Source: Alg239-R122 sp041746135 (GTDB taxonomy: Bacteria > Pseudomonadota > Alphaproteobacteria > Sphingomonadales > Sphingomonadaceae). Taken from it: 64,000 bases of DNA. Made by a program: the position numbers and the translations under genes. Below, piece by piece: positions 54,138 through 62,667 of this stretch. The stretch spans positions 23,377-87,376 of the forward strand of contig JBGTHQ010000015.1 in assembly GCA_041746135.1 (NCBI GenBank). Reading direction: 5' to 3'. The notes beneath the pieces were generated by a model. It was given only the letters and a program-made list of their open reading frames with translations. It was not told where the DNA came from and ran no database searches. The number at the start of each line of letters is the position of its first letter. Within the stretch, counting starts at the first letter, position 1.

Positions 54138-54815
54138 TTAGATGGCGAATGCGGCCCGCATTCTGCGCCGCTGTGATCGCATCGCACCGCCAATTAGTCC
54201 GAAGCCAAGTATCATCATCGCCCATGTTGCCGGTTCAGGAACGGCGCCGATGGCTGCGTTCGTTGTAAAACGGAAATTGGCATCGCAGACACTGTCGGAT
54301 GCGCAGGGATCTGACAAAGTGCGCGTCGAAACCAGTTTGCCCCCGCTATATGCATCGCCGCCCAGAACCTGGCCGTTAAAGATGTTAATGTCGGGGCCAT
54401 AAACCAGCCCGTAGCGCGAAGATGTTGTGGACAGCAAAGCGGTGTAGCTCTGTCCGGATAACAAAGTCGTGCCGGTAAAGTCAAAATCGAAAAAAGTCGG
54501 AATGCGGCCAGTGGGAATACCGAGTATTGTCTCAGTCGCACTGGCGACGACACTACCCGTCAGACCTTCGCCTTGGCGTATGGTCAGCGTTACCGGAGCA
54601 TTTGCCTGATTCGCATTCAGCGTCTGAAACTGGAAGCCGAAAGACCGCAGCAATGGATCATTGACGGTAAATGACTGACCGACAGGACCAAAAAACTGAA
54701 TACCCAGCGAACGCTGGCCGGAGCCACCGGTAATCATGGTTGTTTCAGCATGGGCGGCAGTGGTCGCAAGAGCTGAAAGCGAAAGTGCAAGGGCGGTGAA
54801 GAGAGTACGACGCAT
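54138..54815 (-). CDS. PEPxxWA-CTERM sorting domain protein
   Basis: A 225-residue exported protein. A signal peptide ends near AHA, and the C-terminus has the exosortase tripartite signal: PEPATWA, a hydrophobic segment (MMILGFGLIGGAM) and a basic cluster (RSQRRRMR). The middle is rich in Gly, Thr, Ser and Asn, with a Cys pair in DPCASDSVCD, and shows no enzyme motif. It is predicted to be cleaved and anchored or released by an exosortase, none of which is in this window. AAGGAT lies 7 bases before the ATG. Confidence 0.85.
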   Translation of the reverse strand: MRRTLFTALALSLSALATTAAHAETTMITGGSGQRSLGIQFFGPVGQSFTVNDPLLRSFGFQFQTLNANQANAPVTLTIRQGEGLTGSVVASATETILGIPTGRIPTFFDFDFTGTTLLSGQSYTALLSTTSSRYGLVYGPDINIFNGQVLGGDAYSGGKLVSTRTLSDPCASDSVCDANFRFTTNAAIGAVPEPATWAMMILGFGLIGGAMRSQRRRMRAAFAI

Positions 54816-54942
54816 AAACAATATCCTTAATTCATTGTTAATGACCCTTCTCTGACAGGTTGATGTTACAGCTTAGCGAAGAATATCTTACGACTTTACA
54901 TTTTCCCCAGACCCGCTGTTATAATGGACATAACACACGCTA

Positions 54943-57054
54943 TTACGCGCCGGACGCCGCTTTCGCTTTCTGCCGGAAGCTGTGCAGCAAAGGTTCGGTA
55001 TAGCCGCTCGGCTGTTCCACGCCTTTAAACACCAGATCGCGCGCCGCTTGGAACGCCAGGCTGCGCTCCGGATTTTCGGCCATCGGCTGGTAGAGCGAAT
55101 CGTCTGCATTCTGCGCATCGACTTTCGCCGCCATCCGCAACAGGGCCGCATCGACCTGCTCTGCGCTGCACACGCCGTGTAATAGCCAGTTGGCCATATG
55201 CTGCGAGGAAATTCGCAGGGTCGCCCGATCTTCCATCAGTCCGATATCATGGATATCGGGTACTTTTGAACAGCCCACGCCCTGATCGACCCAGCGCACA
55301 ACATAGCCCAATATGCCCTGAGCGTTGTTATTGAGTTCCTGAGTAATTTCCTCTTCCGACCAGTTATAGCCCCCCGCCAGCGGGATGGTCAGCAAAGTGT
55401 CCAGACCCGTGACGGGCTGCTGCGCCACCTGTTTCTGCCGCGCAAATACGTCCAGTCGGTGATAGTGGATAGCGTGCAGCGTCGCCGCGGTCGGGCTCGG
55501 CACCCACGCGGTGTTGGCGCCGGTTTCGGGATGTCCAATTTTCTGTTCCATCATATCGGCCATCCGGTCTGGCGCGGCCCACATCCCTTTACCGATCTGC
55601 GCCTTGCCAGACAGCCCGCAAGCCAGGCCGATGCCGACATTGCGGCTCTCATAGGCCTTGATCCAGTCGCTGTTCTTCATCTCGCCTTTGCGGATCATCG
55701 CGCCCGCGCGCATGCTGGTGTGCATTTCATCGCCGGTGCGGTCGAGAAAACCGGTATTGATAAATACGATCCGGTCCCTGACCGCATGGATACACGCCGC
55801 CAGATTGGCCGATGTGCGTCGTTCCTCGTCCATCACGCCAACCTTGACCGTATGCCTGTCCAGCCCCAGCATATCCTCGACCGCATCGAACAGATCGTTG
55901 GTAAAGGCGCATTCCTCGGGCCCGTGCATTTTCGGTTTGACGATATAGACCGATCCCGTGCGGCTGTTGCGTAGCGGTCCCAGGCCTTTCAGATCGTGAC
56001 AGGCAATTGCGCTTGTCATCACCGCGTCCATGATACCCTCGGGAATTTCGCTGCCATCGGACAGCGTAATCGCCGGATTGGTCATCAAGTGCCCGACATT
56101 GCGCACGAACAGCAGGCTGCGTCCGGGTAAGACCAGCGGCTTGCCATCGGCACCTGAATATTCGCGGTCCGAATTGAGCGCGCGGGTGATATCGCGGTCG
56201 CCCTTGGCAAAAGTCGCGGTCAGATCGCCGCGCATCAGGCCGAGCCAGTTGGTATAGGCGAGCAATTTGTCCTCGGCATCGACGGCCGCGACCGAATCTT
56301 CCATATCGACAATGGCGGTGAGCGCCGCTTCCATCAGCACATCGGCAATCCCGGCCGGATCGCCGCGGCCGATCTGGCTGTTCGGATCGATCACCACTTC
56401 GATATGCAGCCCGTGATGGCGCAGCAGAATGGATTCGCCGCGTTGCCCGACATATTGGCGGGGATCGGCAAGACGGATATTGCCGCCGGTATAGTCACTC
56501 CAGCTTTCCGATCTAAGCGGCACAGCCTCATCGAGAAAGGCCTTGGCCGCCGCGATAACGGCTGCGCCGCGTTCGGTGTCATAGCCGCCCGGCTTTAGCG
56601 GTGGAGCATCGAGCGCGTCGGTGCCGTAAAATGCGTCATACAGGCTGCCCCAGCGCGCATTGGCGGCGTTGAGCACGAAGCGGTCATTAAGCGATGGCAC
56701 CACCAGTTGCGGTCCGGCCATGGTGGCGATTTCGGGATCGACATTCTTTGTACCCACTTCGAAGGGAGCGGGTTCCTCGACCAGATAGCCGATATCACGC
56801 AGGAACTGCTGATAGACCTTGTCATCAACCGGTTGACCCTTGCGCAGGTCATGCCAGCGGTCGATCTGTTTCTGAAGACTTTCACGGGTTTGCAAAAGTG
56901 CACGATTGCGCGGCACGAACCGCTCCAGCAGTGCGGCAAAATCTTCCCAGAATTTGTCCGTTTCGATCGCCAGCGGCGCCAGCACATTGCGCTCTATAAA
57001 ATCATGCAGTTTGCTGTCGATCCTAAGATCGCTTTTCTGGATGGTATCGGGCAT
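54943..57054 (-). CDS. glcB: Malate synthase G
   Basis: A 703-residue G-form malate synthase, condensing glyoxylate with acetyl-CoA in the glyoxylate shunt. Landmarks are ATIVDMEDSVAAVDAEDK-like AALTAIVDMEDS, GRSLLFVRNVGHL, IVKPKMHGPEECAF, KVGVMDEERRTSANL, GAMIRKGEMKNSDWIKAYE and AWVPSPTAATLHAIHYH. The ATG giving MPDTIQKSD follows GAGGA. It stands alone; isocitrate lyase is not in the window. Confidence 0.96.
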   Translation of the reverse strand: MPDTIQKSDLRIDSKLHDFIERNVLAPLAIETDKFWEDFAALLERFVPRNRALLQTRESLQKQIDRWHDLRKGQPVDDKVYQQFLRDIGYLVEEPAPFEVGTKNVDPEIATMAGPQLVVPSLNDRFVLNAANARWGSLYDAFYGTDALDAPPLKPGGYDTERGAAVIAAAKAFLDEAVPLRSESWSDYTGGNIRLADPRQYVGQRGESILLRHHGLHIEVVIDPNSQIGRGDPAGIADVLMEAALTAIVDMEDSVAAVDAEDKLLAYTNWLGLMRGDLTATFAKGDRDITRALNSDREYSGADGKPLVLPGRSLLFVRNVGHLMTNPAITLSDGSEIPEGIMDAVMTSAIACHDLKGLGPLRNSRTGSVYIVKPKMHGPEECAFTNDLFDAVEDMLGLDRHTVKVGVMDEERRTSANLAACIHAVRDRIVFINTGFLDRTGDEMHTSMRAGAMIRKGEMKNSDWIKAYESRNVGIGLACGLSGKAQIGKGMWAAPDRMADMMEQKIGHPETGANTAWVPSPTAATLHAIHYHRLDVFARQKQVAQQPVTGLDTLLTIPLAGGYNWSEEEITQELNNNAQGILGYVVRWVDQGVGCSKVPDIHDIGLMEDRATLRISSQHMANWLLHGVCSAEQVDAALLRMAAKVDAQNADDSLYQPMAENPERSLAFQAARDLVFKGVEQPSGYTEPLLHSFRQKAKAASGA

Positions 57055-57228
57055 AGGTCCTCGCTTCTTTCGGGTTCGCGCATGCGCCATGAAAATGCAC
57101 AGCATAATGTTACGTCCCGGGGAGGAGATGACGGTATATGACCGACCGTCACGCCTTTGTAAATGCCCCCTCCCGTAAAAATCACAGGGCTAGCGGCGAT
57201 GCATTTTTGGCGGTAGGGATAGTGGCAT

Positions 57229-58455
57229 ATGAAACATGTTACACCCGCCGAACAGAGCGCGCTTCGCGTCATCGATAATGCCCATATGCTGCAACAGGTG
57301 CAGGGCTGGGCGCGTATCAATAGCGGATCGCGCAATCTGGACGGTCTGGCGTCCATGGCAGACGCCCTGTCGGACGCTTTTCGCGTGTTGCCGGGCGATG
57401 TTACTTTGCATGCGCCAGCAATTGTCGATGTGGTCGGCAGCGATGGCAGCATAGCAGAAGTAACGCACGGCCAGCACTTGACCGTGACGGTGCGCCCCGA
57501 TGCCCCGACGCGGATCATTCTGACCGGACATATGGATACGGTCTTTCCCGCCGACAGCAGCTTTCAGGATCTGCAATGGCTCGAAGGCGGCGAAGCCGAT
57601 GACGGCGTGCTGAACGGTCCTGGCGTAGCCGATATGAAGGGCGGCATAGCGGTGATGCTGGCGGCATTGCAGTCGCTCGAAGCCAGCGAATTTGCGCAGC
57701 GGATCGGCTATGACATACTGATCAACAGTGACGAGGAAGTGGGCTCGCCCTCCTCCGCCGCGCTGATCACGAAGCTGGCGACGGGCAAAACCGCGGCGCT
57801 CACGTATGAGCCCGCCGCATTGCCCGATGGCACATTGGCCGGTGCGCGCGGCGGCAGTGGCAATTTTTCGGTTATCTTCACCGGCAAGTCCGCACATGCC
57901 GGCCGCAATCCGCAGGACGGGCGCAACGCGATTGTCGCGGCATCCGATATGGCGGTTCAGCTCAAAGCATTGACCCGTGACGGCTTGCCGGTCAATCCTG
58001 CAAAGATTGAGGGCGGCGCGGCCAATAACGTCGTGCCCGATCATGCGATATTGCGGGTTAACTTCCGCCCCAAAACACTTGAGATGCAAGCCTTTTCGCA
58101 AGACGAACTGGATAAGCTCATAACCTCTATCGCAAAAAAGCACGATCTGGATGTGCACCTGCATGGCGGTTTCGGCCGCCCGCCCAAGGAAATCGACGCG
58201 GGCGCGGCCAAATTGTTCGATCTGGTCAAACGTTGCGGCGCCGATCTGGGGCTCGATATTGGCTGGAAATCGACCGGCGGGGTGTGCGACGGCAATAATA
58301 TCGCGGCCTGCGGCGTTCCCGTGGTCGACACAATGGGGGTGCGCGGCGGATCCATCCATAGCGCCGACGAATTTATGATTACCGACAGCCTGTCCGAACG
58401 CGCCCGATTGTCGGCGCTCACTATTATGCGTATTGCGCAAAACCAAGGTTTATAA
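57229..58455 (+). CDS. M20 family metallohydrolase upstream of astA
   Basis: A 408-residue zinc hydrolase of the M20 (carboxypeptidase G2/ArgE/DapE-like) family. Metal ligands lie in LTGHMDTVFPAD (His), GPGVADMKGG (Asp), INSDEEVGSPSS (Glu-Glu), AALTYEPAAL and GGSIHSADEF (His). A dimerisation lid (SGNFSVIFTGKSAHAGRNPQDGRNAI, in part) is present. It is 9 bases upstream of astA, so it is probably part of the arginine succinyltransferase pathway; desuccinylation of succinylglutamate in place of AstE is one inferred role. Confidence 0.83.
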   Translation: MKHVTPAEQSALRVIDNAHMLQQVQGWARINSGSRNLDGLASMADALSDAFRVLPGDVTLHAPAIVDVVGSDGSIAEVTHGQHLTVTVRPDAPTRIILTGHMDTVFPADSSFQDLQWLEGGEADDGVLNGPGVADMKGGIAVMLAALQSLEASEFAQRIGYDILINSDEEVGSPSSAALITKLATGKTAALTYEPAALPDGTLAGARGGSGNFSVIFTGKSAHAGRNPQDGRNAIVAASDMAVQLKALTRDGLPVNPAKIEGGAANNVVPDHAILRVNFRPKTLEMQAFSQDELDKLITSIAKKHDLDVHLHGGFGRPPKEIDAGAAKLFDLVKRCGADLGLDIGWKSTGGVCDGNNIAACGVPVVDTMGVRGGSIHSADEFMITDSLSERARLSALTIMRIAQNQGL

Positions 58456-58464
58456 GGGGGAAAC

Positions 58465-59475
58465 ATGGCCTTTCGGATTCGCGCGGCGCGTACCGACGAT
58501 TTGCAATATCTGTACGAAATGGCCAAACTGACCGGTGGCGGGTTTACCAACCTGCCCGCCGACCGCGCATCGCTTATCGCCAAGCTGGAACGCTCCGCCG
58601 ATGCCTATGCCAGCGCAGCCGATACGGTCGAGGATCATATTTTCGTACTCGTGCTGGAAAATATCGAAACCGGCGAAGTGCGCGGCACATCGCAGCTCTT
58701 TACCAAAGTCGGTCAGAAATGGCCGTTCTATTCCTATCGTCTGAGCACGCAGACTCAGCATAGCGTTGAACTCGACCGGACCTTCCGTGCCGAGATGCTC
58801 AGCCTCGTCACCGATCTCGAGGGTTCGAGCGAAGTCGGCGGGCTGTTTCTGCACCCCGGCGAGCGCGCGGGCGGACTGGGCCTGTTGCTGGCGCGCAGCC
58901 GCTATCTGTTTATCAAACAGCACCGCAGCCGCTTTGGCGACCGCATCCTGGCCGAGTTGCGCGGGATAATCGACGAAGCCGGTGGATCGCCCTTTTGGGA
59001 CGGGCTGGCCGGACGGTTTTTCGGCATGGGCTTTCAGGAGGCCGACTATTTCAACGCCATCAATGGCAACCAGTTTATAGCCGATCTGATGCCCAAGCAT
59101 CCGGTCTATACCGCCATGCTCAGCGAAAGCGCGCGTGCGGTGATCGGCTTGCCCCATCCCAGCGGCCGCGCGGCGATGCGGATGCTGGAGAATGAGGGCT
59201 ATCACTATGGCGGCTATGTCGACATTTTCGACGGCGGCCCGACCATGGTGGCGCAGACCGACCAAGTCCGCAGTATTGCCGGGGCTAAGGCGGTCACCAT
59301 AGCTGCCATCGGCGAAGGCGGCACAAAGTCGCTTGCGGCCTGCGGCGAGCTGACCGAGTTTCGCTGTACCTATACCGATATTGTCATAAGCGAGGCTGGT
59401 GTTACGATCAATGCCGAAGGCGCCGAGGCGCTAGGGGTCGGTATCGGTGATGAGATATTGTGTATCGAACGATGA
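58465..59475 (+). CDS. astA: Arginine N-succinyltransferase
   Basis: The 336-residue first enzyme of the ammonia-producing arginine succinyltransferase pathway. Family blocks are FRIRAARTDDLQYLYEMAKLTGGGFTNLP (in pieces), GTSQLFTKVGQKWPFYSYRL, LFLHPGERAGGLGLLLARSRYLFI and FFGMGFQEADYFNAINGNQFIADLMPKHPVY (in pieces). AAGGGGG lies before the ATG. Its stop overlaps the astB start. Confidence 0.96.
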   Translation: MAFRIRAARTDDLQYLYEMAKLTGGGFTNLPADRASLIAKLERSADAYASAADTVEDHIFVLVLENIETGEVRGTSQLFTKVGQKWPFYSYRLSTQTQHSVELDRTFRAEMLSLVTDLEGSSEVGGLFLHPGERAGGLGLLLARSRYLFIKQHRSRFGDRILAELRGIIDEAGGSPFWDGLAGRFFGMGFQEADYFNAINGNQFIADLMPKHPVYTAMLSESARAVIGLPHPSGRAAMRMLENEGYHYGGYVDIFDGGPTMVAQTDQVRSIAGAKAVTIAAIGEGGTKSLAACGELTEFRCTYTDIVISEAGVTINAEGAEALGVGIGDEILCIER

Positions 59476-60746
59476 ATATGTCTCTGAAAGAAATCAACTT
59501 TGACGGGATTATCGGCCCCAGCCATAATTATGCGGGTCTGAGCCTCGGCAATATTGCCTCGTCAAGTAATGCGGGTGCAATATCGCATCCGCGCGCTGCG
59601 GCGCTGCAAGGCGTGGCCAAGATGCGCGCCAATATGGAACTCGGTCTGGCACAAGGCTTTTTTATGCCGCTTGACCGGCCCAATGCGAGATGGCTCGAAG
59701 GTCTGAACACCAATTTGAATAACGCCGAACCGCATATCCGCGCCGCCGCCTGGTCCGCATCGTCGATGTGGGCGGCCAATGCCGCGACCGTCTCGCCCGC
59801 ACCCGACAGCGCCGACGGCAAATGCCACCTGACGCCCGCCAACCTGATCACCATGTCCCACCGCAGCTATGAATGGCCAGGCACACTGGCGCAGTTGCAG
59901 CTTGCCTTTGCCGACAGAGAAACCTTTACCGTGCACCCGCCCGTCCCTCCCACCTATGGCGACGAGGGCGCGGCCAACCATATGCGGCTGTGCGGCAGTC
60001 ATGGCGCGGCGGGTCTGGAAATATTTGTCTTTGGCAAGAGTGGCGGCCCATTCCCCGCACGCCAGCATGTCGAGGCGAGCAAGGCGATAGCCCGCGCGCA
60101 CGCGCTTGATTTGGACCGCGTCCTGTTTATCCAGCAATCGGAAATCGCCATTGCCGGTGGCGCATTCCATAATGACGTGGTGGCAGTGGCCAACGAAAAT
60201 GTGCTATTTGTGCACGAGCTTGCGTTCGAGAACCGCAAGGGCAGCCATGCCGCAATCCGCGCAAAAATGCCCGATGTGCAGATAGTCGAAGTCCCGTGCT
60301 CCGCCATCAGTCTGGAAGACGCGATCAAAAGCTATCTGTTCAATGCACAACTGGTTACATTGCCGGAAGGACGGCCCGGCACTGGCGGCATGGCGCTGAT
60401 CCTGCCCAGCGAAGCGCAGGATATACCCTCGGTATGGAACTGGCTCGAACAGATGATCCAGGGCAACGGTCCGATCCGCAAGCTGATCCCCGTCAACGTG
60501 CGCGAATCGATGGCCAATGGGGGCGGCCCCGCCTGTTTGCGGTTGCGTGTCGTGGCGGACCCGGCAACGGTCGATCCGCGCTTTATTGCGACGGCGGCAA
60601 AGCTGGCGGTTATAGAAGAAATTGTTGCTAAATACTGGCCCGAAGATATTCACCCGGACGCACTTTGCCATGCGACACTCGCGAGCACCGTGCGCACGGC
60701 CCGCCGCCATCTTCTGGACGCCCTCGATCTGGGTGAGCTCGTCTAA
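59472..60746 (+). CDS. astB: N-succinylarginine dihydrolase
   Basis: A 424-residue enzyme that hydrolyses succinylarginine to succinylornithine, CO2 and ammonia. The start NFDGIIGPSHNYAGLSLGN is diagnostic, with VHPPVPPTYGDEGAANHMRL, QQSEIAIAGGAFHNDVVAVAN and ESMANGGGPACLRLRV. The catalytic His, Glu and Cys regions are present. The ATG at 59472 overlaps the astA stop (ATGA). astC, astD and astE are not in view. Confidence 0.95.
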   Translation: MNMSLKEINFDGIIGPSHNYAGLSLGNIASSSNAGAISHPRAAALQGVAKMRANMELGLAQGFFMPLDRPNARWLEGLNTNLNNAEPHIRAAAWSASSMWAANAATVSPAPDSADGKCHLTPANLITMSHRSYEWPGTLAQLQLAFADRETFTVHPPVPPTYGDEGAANHMRLCGSHGAAGLEIFVFGKSGGPFPARQHVEASKAIARAHALDLDRVLFIQQSEIAIAGGAFHNDVVAVANENVLFVHELAFENRKGSHAAIRAKMPDVQIVEVPCSAISLEDAIKSYLFNAQLVTLPEGRPGTGGMALILPSEAQDIPSVWNWLEQMIQGNGPIRKLIPVNVRESMANGGGPACLRLRVVADPATVDPRFIATAAKLAVIEEIVAKYWPEDIHPDALCHATLASTVRTARRHLLDALDLGELV

Positions 60747-60841
60747 GCGCCAAACTGTCGGAAAAATTGACGTTTACCCATTGGTAACTATGGCAACCCA
60801 CGCAAAATATGGGTTGGCATGACTTTTGCTATATATTTGAC

Positions 60842-61072
60842 ATGCTCAAGAAAATCAGCCGTCTGTTCGTCATCAAGACCAAATTCGAAGTGTATATGAT
60901 CGTCTATGCGCTCGGGCTCGGCGCGGTCGAGCGCGGCCAGATCTATCTCGAACAATATCCCGGCACAGGCGGGTGGCTGCTGTTTCTGGCATGCACCGGC
61001 GCAGTGTTCATGGCCGGCGCGAAAATGCTCGACGCGATCGCATATCAAAAGGCTTACGGACCTGAGGATTAG
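60842..61072 (+). CDS. Small conserved membrane protein of unknown function
   Basis: A 76-residue protein. Two hydrophobic stretches (about residues 18-30 and 43-62, GGWLLFLACTGAVFMAGAKM) surround a Glu-Arg-rich turn. The N-terminal MLKKISRLFVIKTKFEVY is basic, and the C-terminus is polar. I recall similar short proteins in sphingomonads, without known function. A short A-rich stretch precedes the ATG. Confidence 0.72.
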   Translation: MLKKISRLFVIKTKFEVYMIVYALGLGAVERGQIYLEQYPGTGGWLLFLACTGAVFMAGAKMLDAIAYQKAYGPED

Positions 61073-61301
61073 CTGCATGCAGAGGCCATGGCCGACACAG
61101 ATACTCTGCCGAAAGAAAGAATGCTTCCGGATATAAGATGGCAATGGGTACTTTTGGACGAAAAAGGTGGAGGGCGTCTGTTGACCGGCGCGCGGCATAA
61201 ATTGTGGGTGCAAGGACCGATATTCTGAAGCCAAAGGGCAGTATATATTTGCAAGGTTAAGGTGGGGTGCTTCTGTTGGCCGGCGCACCCCGGGCCGCGG
61301 G
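61073..61301. other. Non-coding stretch downstream of ssrA with a 28-bp direct repeat and a hairpin
   Basis: I see no convincing gene here. A 28-bp unit at 61166-61193 is repeated at 61261-61288 with 23 of 28 identical positions, sharing the core TCTGTTGNCCGGCG; a third partial copy begins at 61309. The second copy lies in a perfect 7-bp stem (GGGGTGC 61264-61270, GCACCCC 61285-61291). On the minus strand the first copy is followed by a run of five T, so this may be the 3' processing or termination region of ssrA. Confidence 0.5.
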
Positions 61302-61617
61302 AATCCGTTCTGTTGCCCGGTCGGTCCAACCGCGCTTTAGTCAATCTAATTCTGGGCCGTGAGGCCCGGTGAATTAGGCAGCCATTGCGAGTGCATCATT
61401 ATCGTTAGCACTTATGAGTTTTAAGCCTTTAGCGGGTTACTCAGCCCGGACGAAAACAAAGTCTTTCAATACACGTCGATCCTAGTTCGTCCCCCTCAAA
61501 TGTCTCGCAAACCCATTCAGATTGGCGGGATATATGGTGGAGACGCCGGGTACTGCCCCCGGGTCCGCTGCATCTATTGCACAGTGCAATTTATCGTCAT
61601 ATCCGGCAGAAACCGGC
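61302..61617 (-). ncRNA. ssrA: Two-piece (permuted) transfer-messenger RNA
   Basis: On the minus strand the acceptor half comes first, ending CGTCTCC followed by ACCA at 61538-61535, then an intervening sequence (61496-61534), then the coding half beginning GGGGACGAACTAGG. GGGGACG (61494-61488) pairs with CGTCTCC over 7 bp including one G-U, forming the acceptor stem. The tag frame at 61409-61374 reads ANDNDALAMAA and stops with TAA; that stop lies in a stem CTAATTC/GAATTAG enclosing GGGCC/GGCCC. The T arm has stem CCGGG/CCCGG and an atypical loop GGCAGTA. The outer ends are estimated from known piece lengths in Caulobacter and from a -10 box, so they are approximate. It rescues stalled ribosomes with SmpB. 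Confidence 0.9.
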
Positions 61618-61623
61618 AATCCC

Positions 61624-61629
61624 TATATA
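61624..61629 (-). promoter_or_regulatory. Probable -10 element of the ssrA promoter
   Basis: TATATA on the minus strand lies about 7 bases before the expected 5' end of the acceptor half. No clear -35 hexamer is seen; the position that should hold it falls in the T-rich tail of the neighbouring terminator. Confidence 0.45.
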
Positions 61630-61643
61630 GCAGGATTGCACAC

Positions 61644-61687
61644 AAAAAAAAGTGGCGCAGGGAAAAAAATCCCCGCGCCACCTTTTT
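61644..61687 (-). terminator. Strong rho-independent terminator after the small lipoprotein gene
   Basis: GTGGCGC-A-GGGA (61652-61663) pairs with TCCC-C-GCGCCAC (61670-61681) around an A-rich loop. On the minus strand, eight T follow; on the plus strand, five T follow, so it can act both ways. It separates the lipoprotein gene from ssrA. Confidence 0.9.
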
Positions 61688-61706
61688 AGCGTAAATTCGG
61701 AATGGA

Positions 61707-61964
61707 TTACTGAGCGAGAACGCCTTCTTCGGCGTCGGCTTTATCTTCCAGCGCGTCAGCTTTATTTTCCATTACGTCGGCTCTGTCATCCATCATTTCT
61801 TCACCAGCTTCGGTGGGCATGGCGTCAGCTTGCTCTTCCAAGGCATCAGCCTGTAGCTCTGCGTCTTCTGCAGCAGCTTCTGTTTCTGTTTCTGGACCTT
61901 GTGAATTACATGCTGCAAGAGCAAGCGCTGGCACGATCGCCGCGAGAATAAGTGTCTTTTTCAT
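61707..61964 (-). CDS. Small acidic lipoprotein
   Basis: An 85-residue protein with a lipoprotein signal (MKKTLILAAIVPALALAAC, lipobox LAAC at Cys19). The mature part is Glu/Asp/Ala-rich and repetitive, with ADALEEQADAM, ADVMENKADALEDKADAEE, giving a helical heptad-like pattern and a strong negative charge. No known domain is recognised; small lipoproteins of this kind occur in sphingomonads. An AGGGAAG sequence lies before the ATG. It ends at a strong terminator. Confidence 0.75.
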   Translation of the reverse strand: MKKTLILAAIVPALALAACNSQGPETETEAAAEDAELQADALEEQADAMPTEAGEEMMDDRADVMENKADALEDKADAEEGVLAQ

Positions 61965-62127
61965 AGTAATAGCTTCCCTGTTCTAATGTGTCCGCAACCG
62001 GATGGGTAAATTTCCGGCCCAGATTCGTGGAGTTAACGAGATCGATCTTGTACACGAATTAACGGGAGATGAAACACAAAGTTACGATATTATTTTTTCA
62101 GTGCATCACGAATTTCGGTCAGCAGTT

Positions 62128-62517
62128 CTATCTCGGTGGGCCCCGATGGCGCGGACATTCTTTTTCCCGCTTTCGAATAATCCGGTTGGCCTGCCGCACC
62201 AACAAAAAAATCACGAATGCGAGAATGATAAAATTGAGGACAACGGTCACGAACTGGCCATAGCCCAGCAAGGCGCCCCCCGCATCTTTCAACTCGGCAT
62301 AGTTGGTCATCGATCCCGAATATTCCGCAGGAACGGGCCCCATAACTATGAAATAGGTTGAAAAATCGACCCCGCCGAAAATCGCACCGACCAGAGGCAT
62401 GATGATATCCTGGGTCAGCGAAGCGGTAATTGTCGCAAATGCTCCGCCAATGATGACGGCGACCGCAAGATCGATGACATTGCCCTTGGCGATAAATGTC
62501 TTGAATTCCGATAACAT
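62128..62517 (-). CDS. mscL: Large-conductance mechanosensitive channel MscL with a shifted C-terminus
   Basis: A 129-residue channel released open by membrane tension. It has the normal N-terminus MLSEFKTFIAKGNVIDLAVAVIIGGAFA, TM1, ending with GQFVTVVLNFIILAFVIFLLV (TM2). The last residues (KECPRHRGPPR) do not match the family. In the next frame, the expected MSAPSGPTEIELLTEIRDALKK continues to a TAA at 62090. A one-base deletion in an A-run (plus strand T at 62161-62165) explains the shift. In other bacteria, truncating this helix leaves the channel active, so function may persist. AGGAAAATACC precedes the ATG. Confidence 0.9.
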   Translation of the reverse strand: MLSEFKTFIAKGNVIDLAVAVIIGGAFATITASLTQDIIMPLVGAIFGGVDFSTYFIVMGPVPAEYSGSMTNYAELKDAGGALLGYGQFVTVVLNFIILAFVIFLLVRQANRIIRKREKECPRHRGPPR

Positions 62518-62667
62518 GGTATTTTCCTATTCAGTGGTGATCGAACATATTCCAGCATCCCCATTCCGCCATATTTTTGTCGAGCAAAAACGTGTCATGT
62601 TTGGCATTGAAACCAAACTGTATTATCTATACATAACGGCTGAAATTCTATTTACGGAGGAAAGACC

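Noticed and set aside
57190..58446. A 418-codon minus-strand open frame over the M20 hydrolase gene
   Set aside because: Antisense to a metallohydrolase with all metal ligands; no family match and no ribosome binding site.
60788..61288. Minus-strand frame over the small membrane gene and the ssrA 3' side
   Set aside because: Antisense to a small membrane protein with credible hydrophobic pattern; composition is not protein-like.
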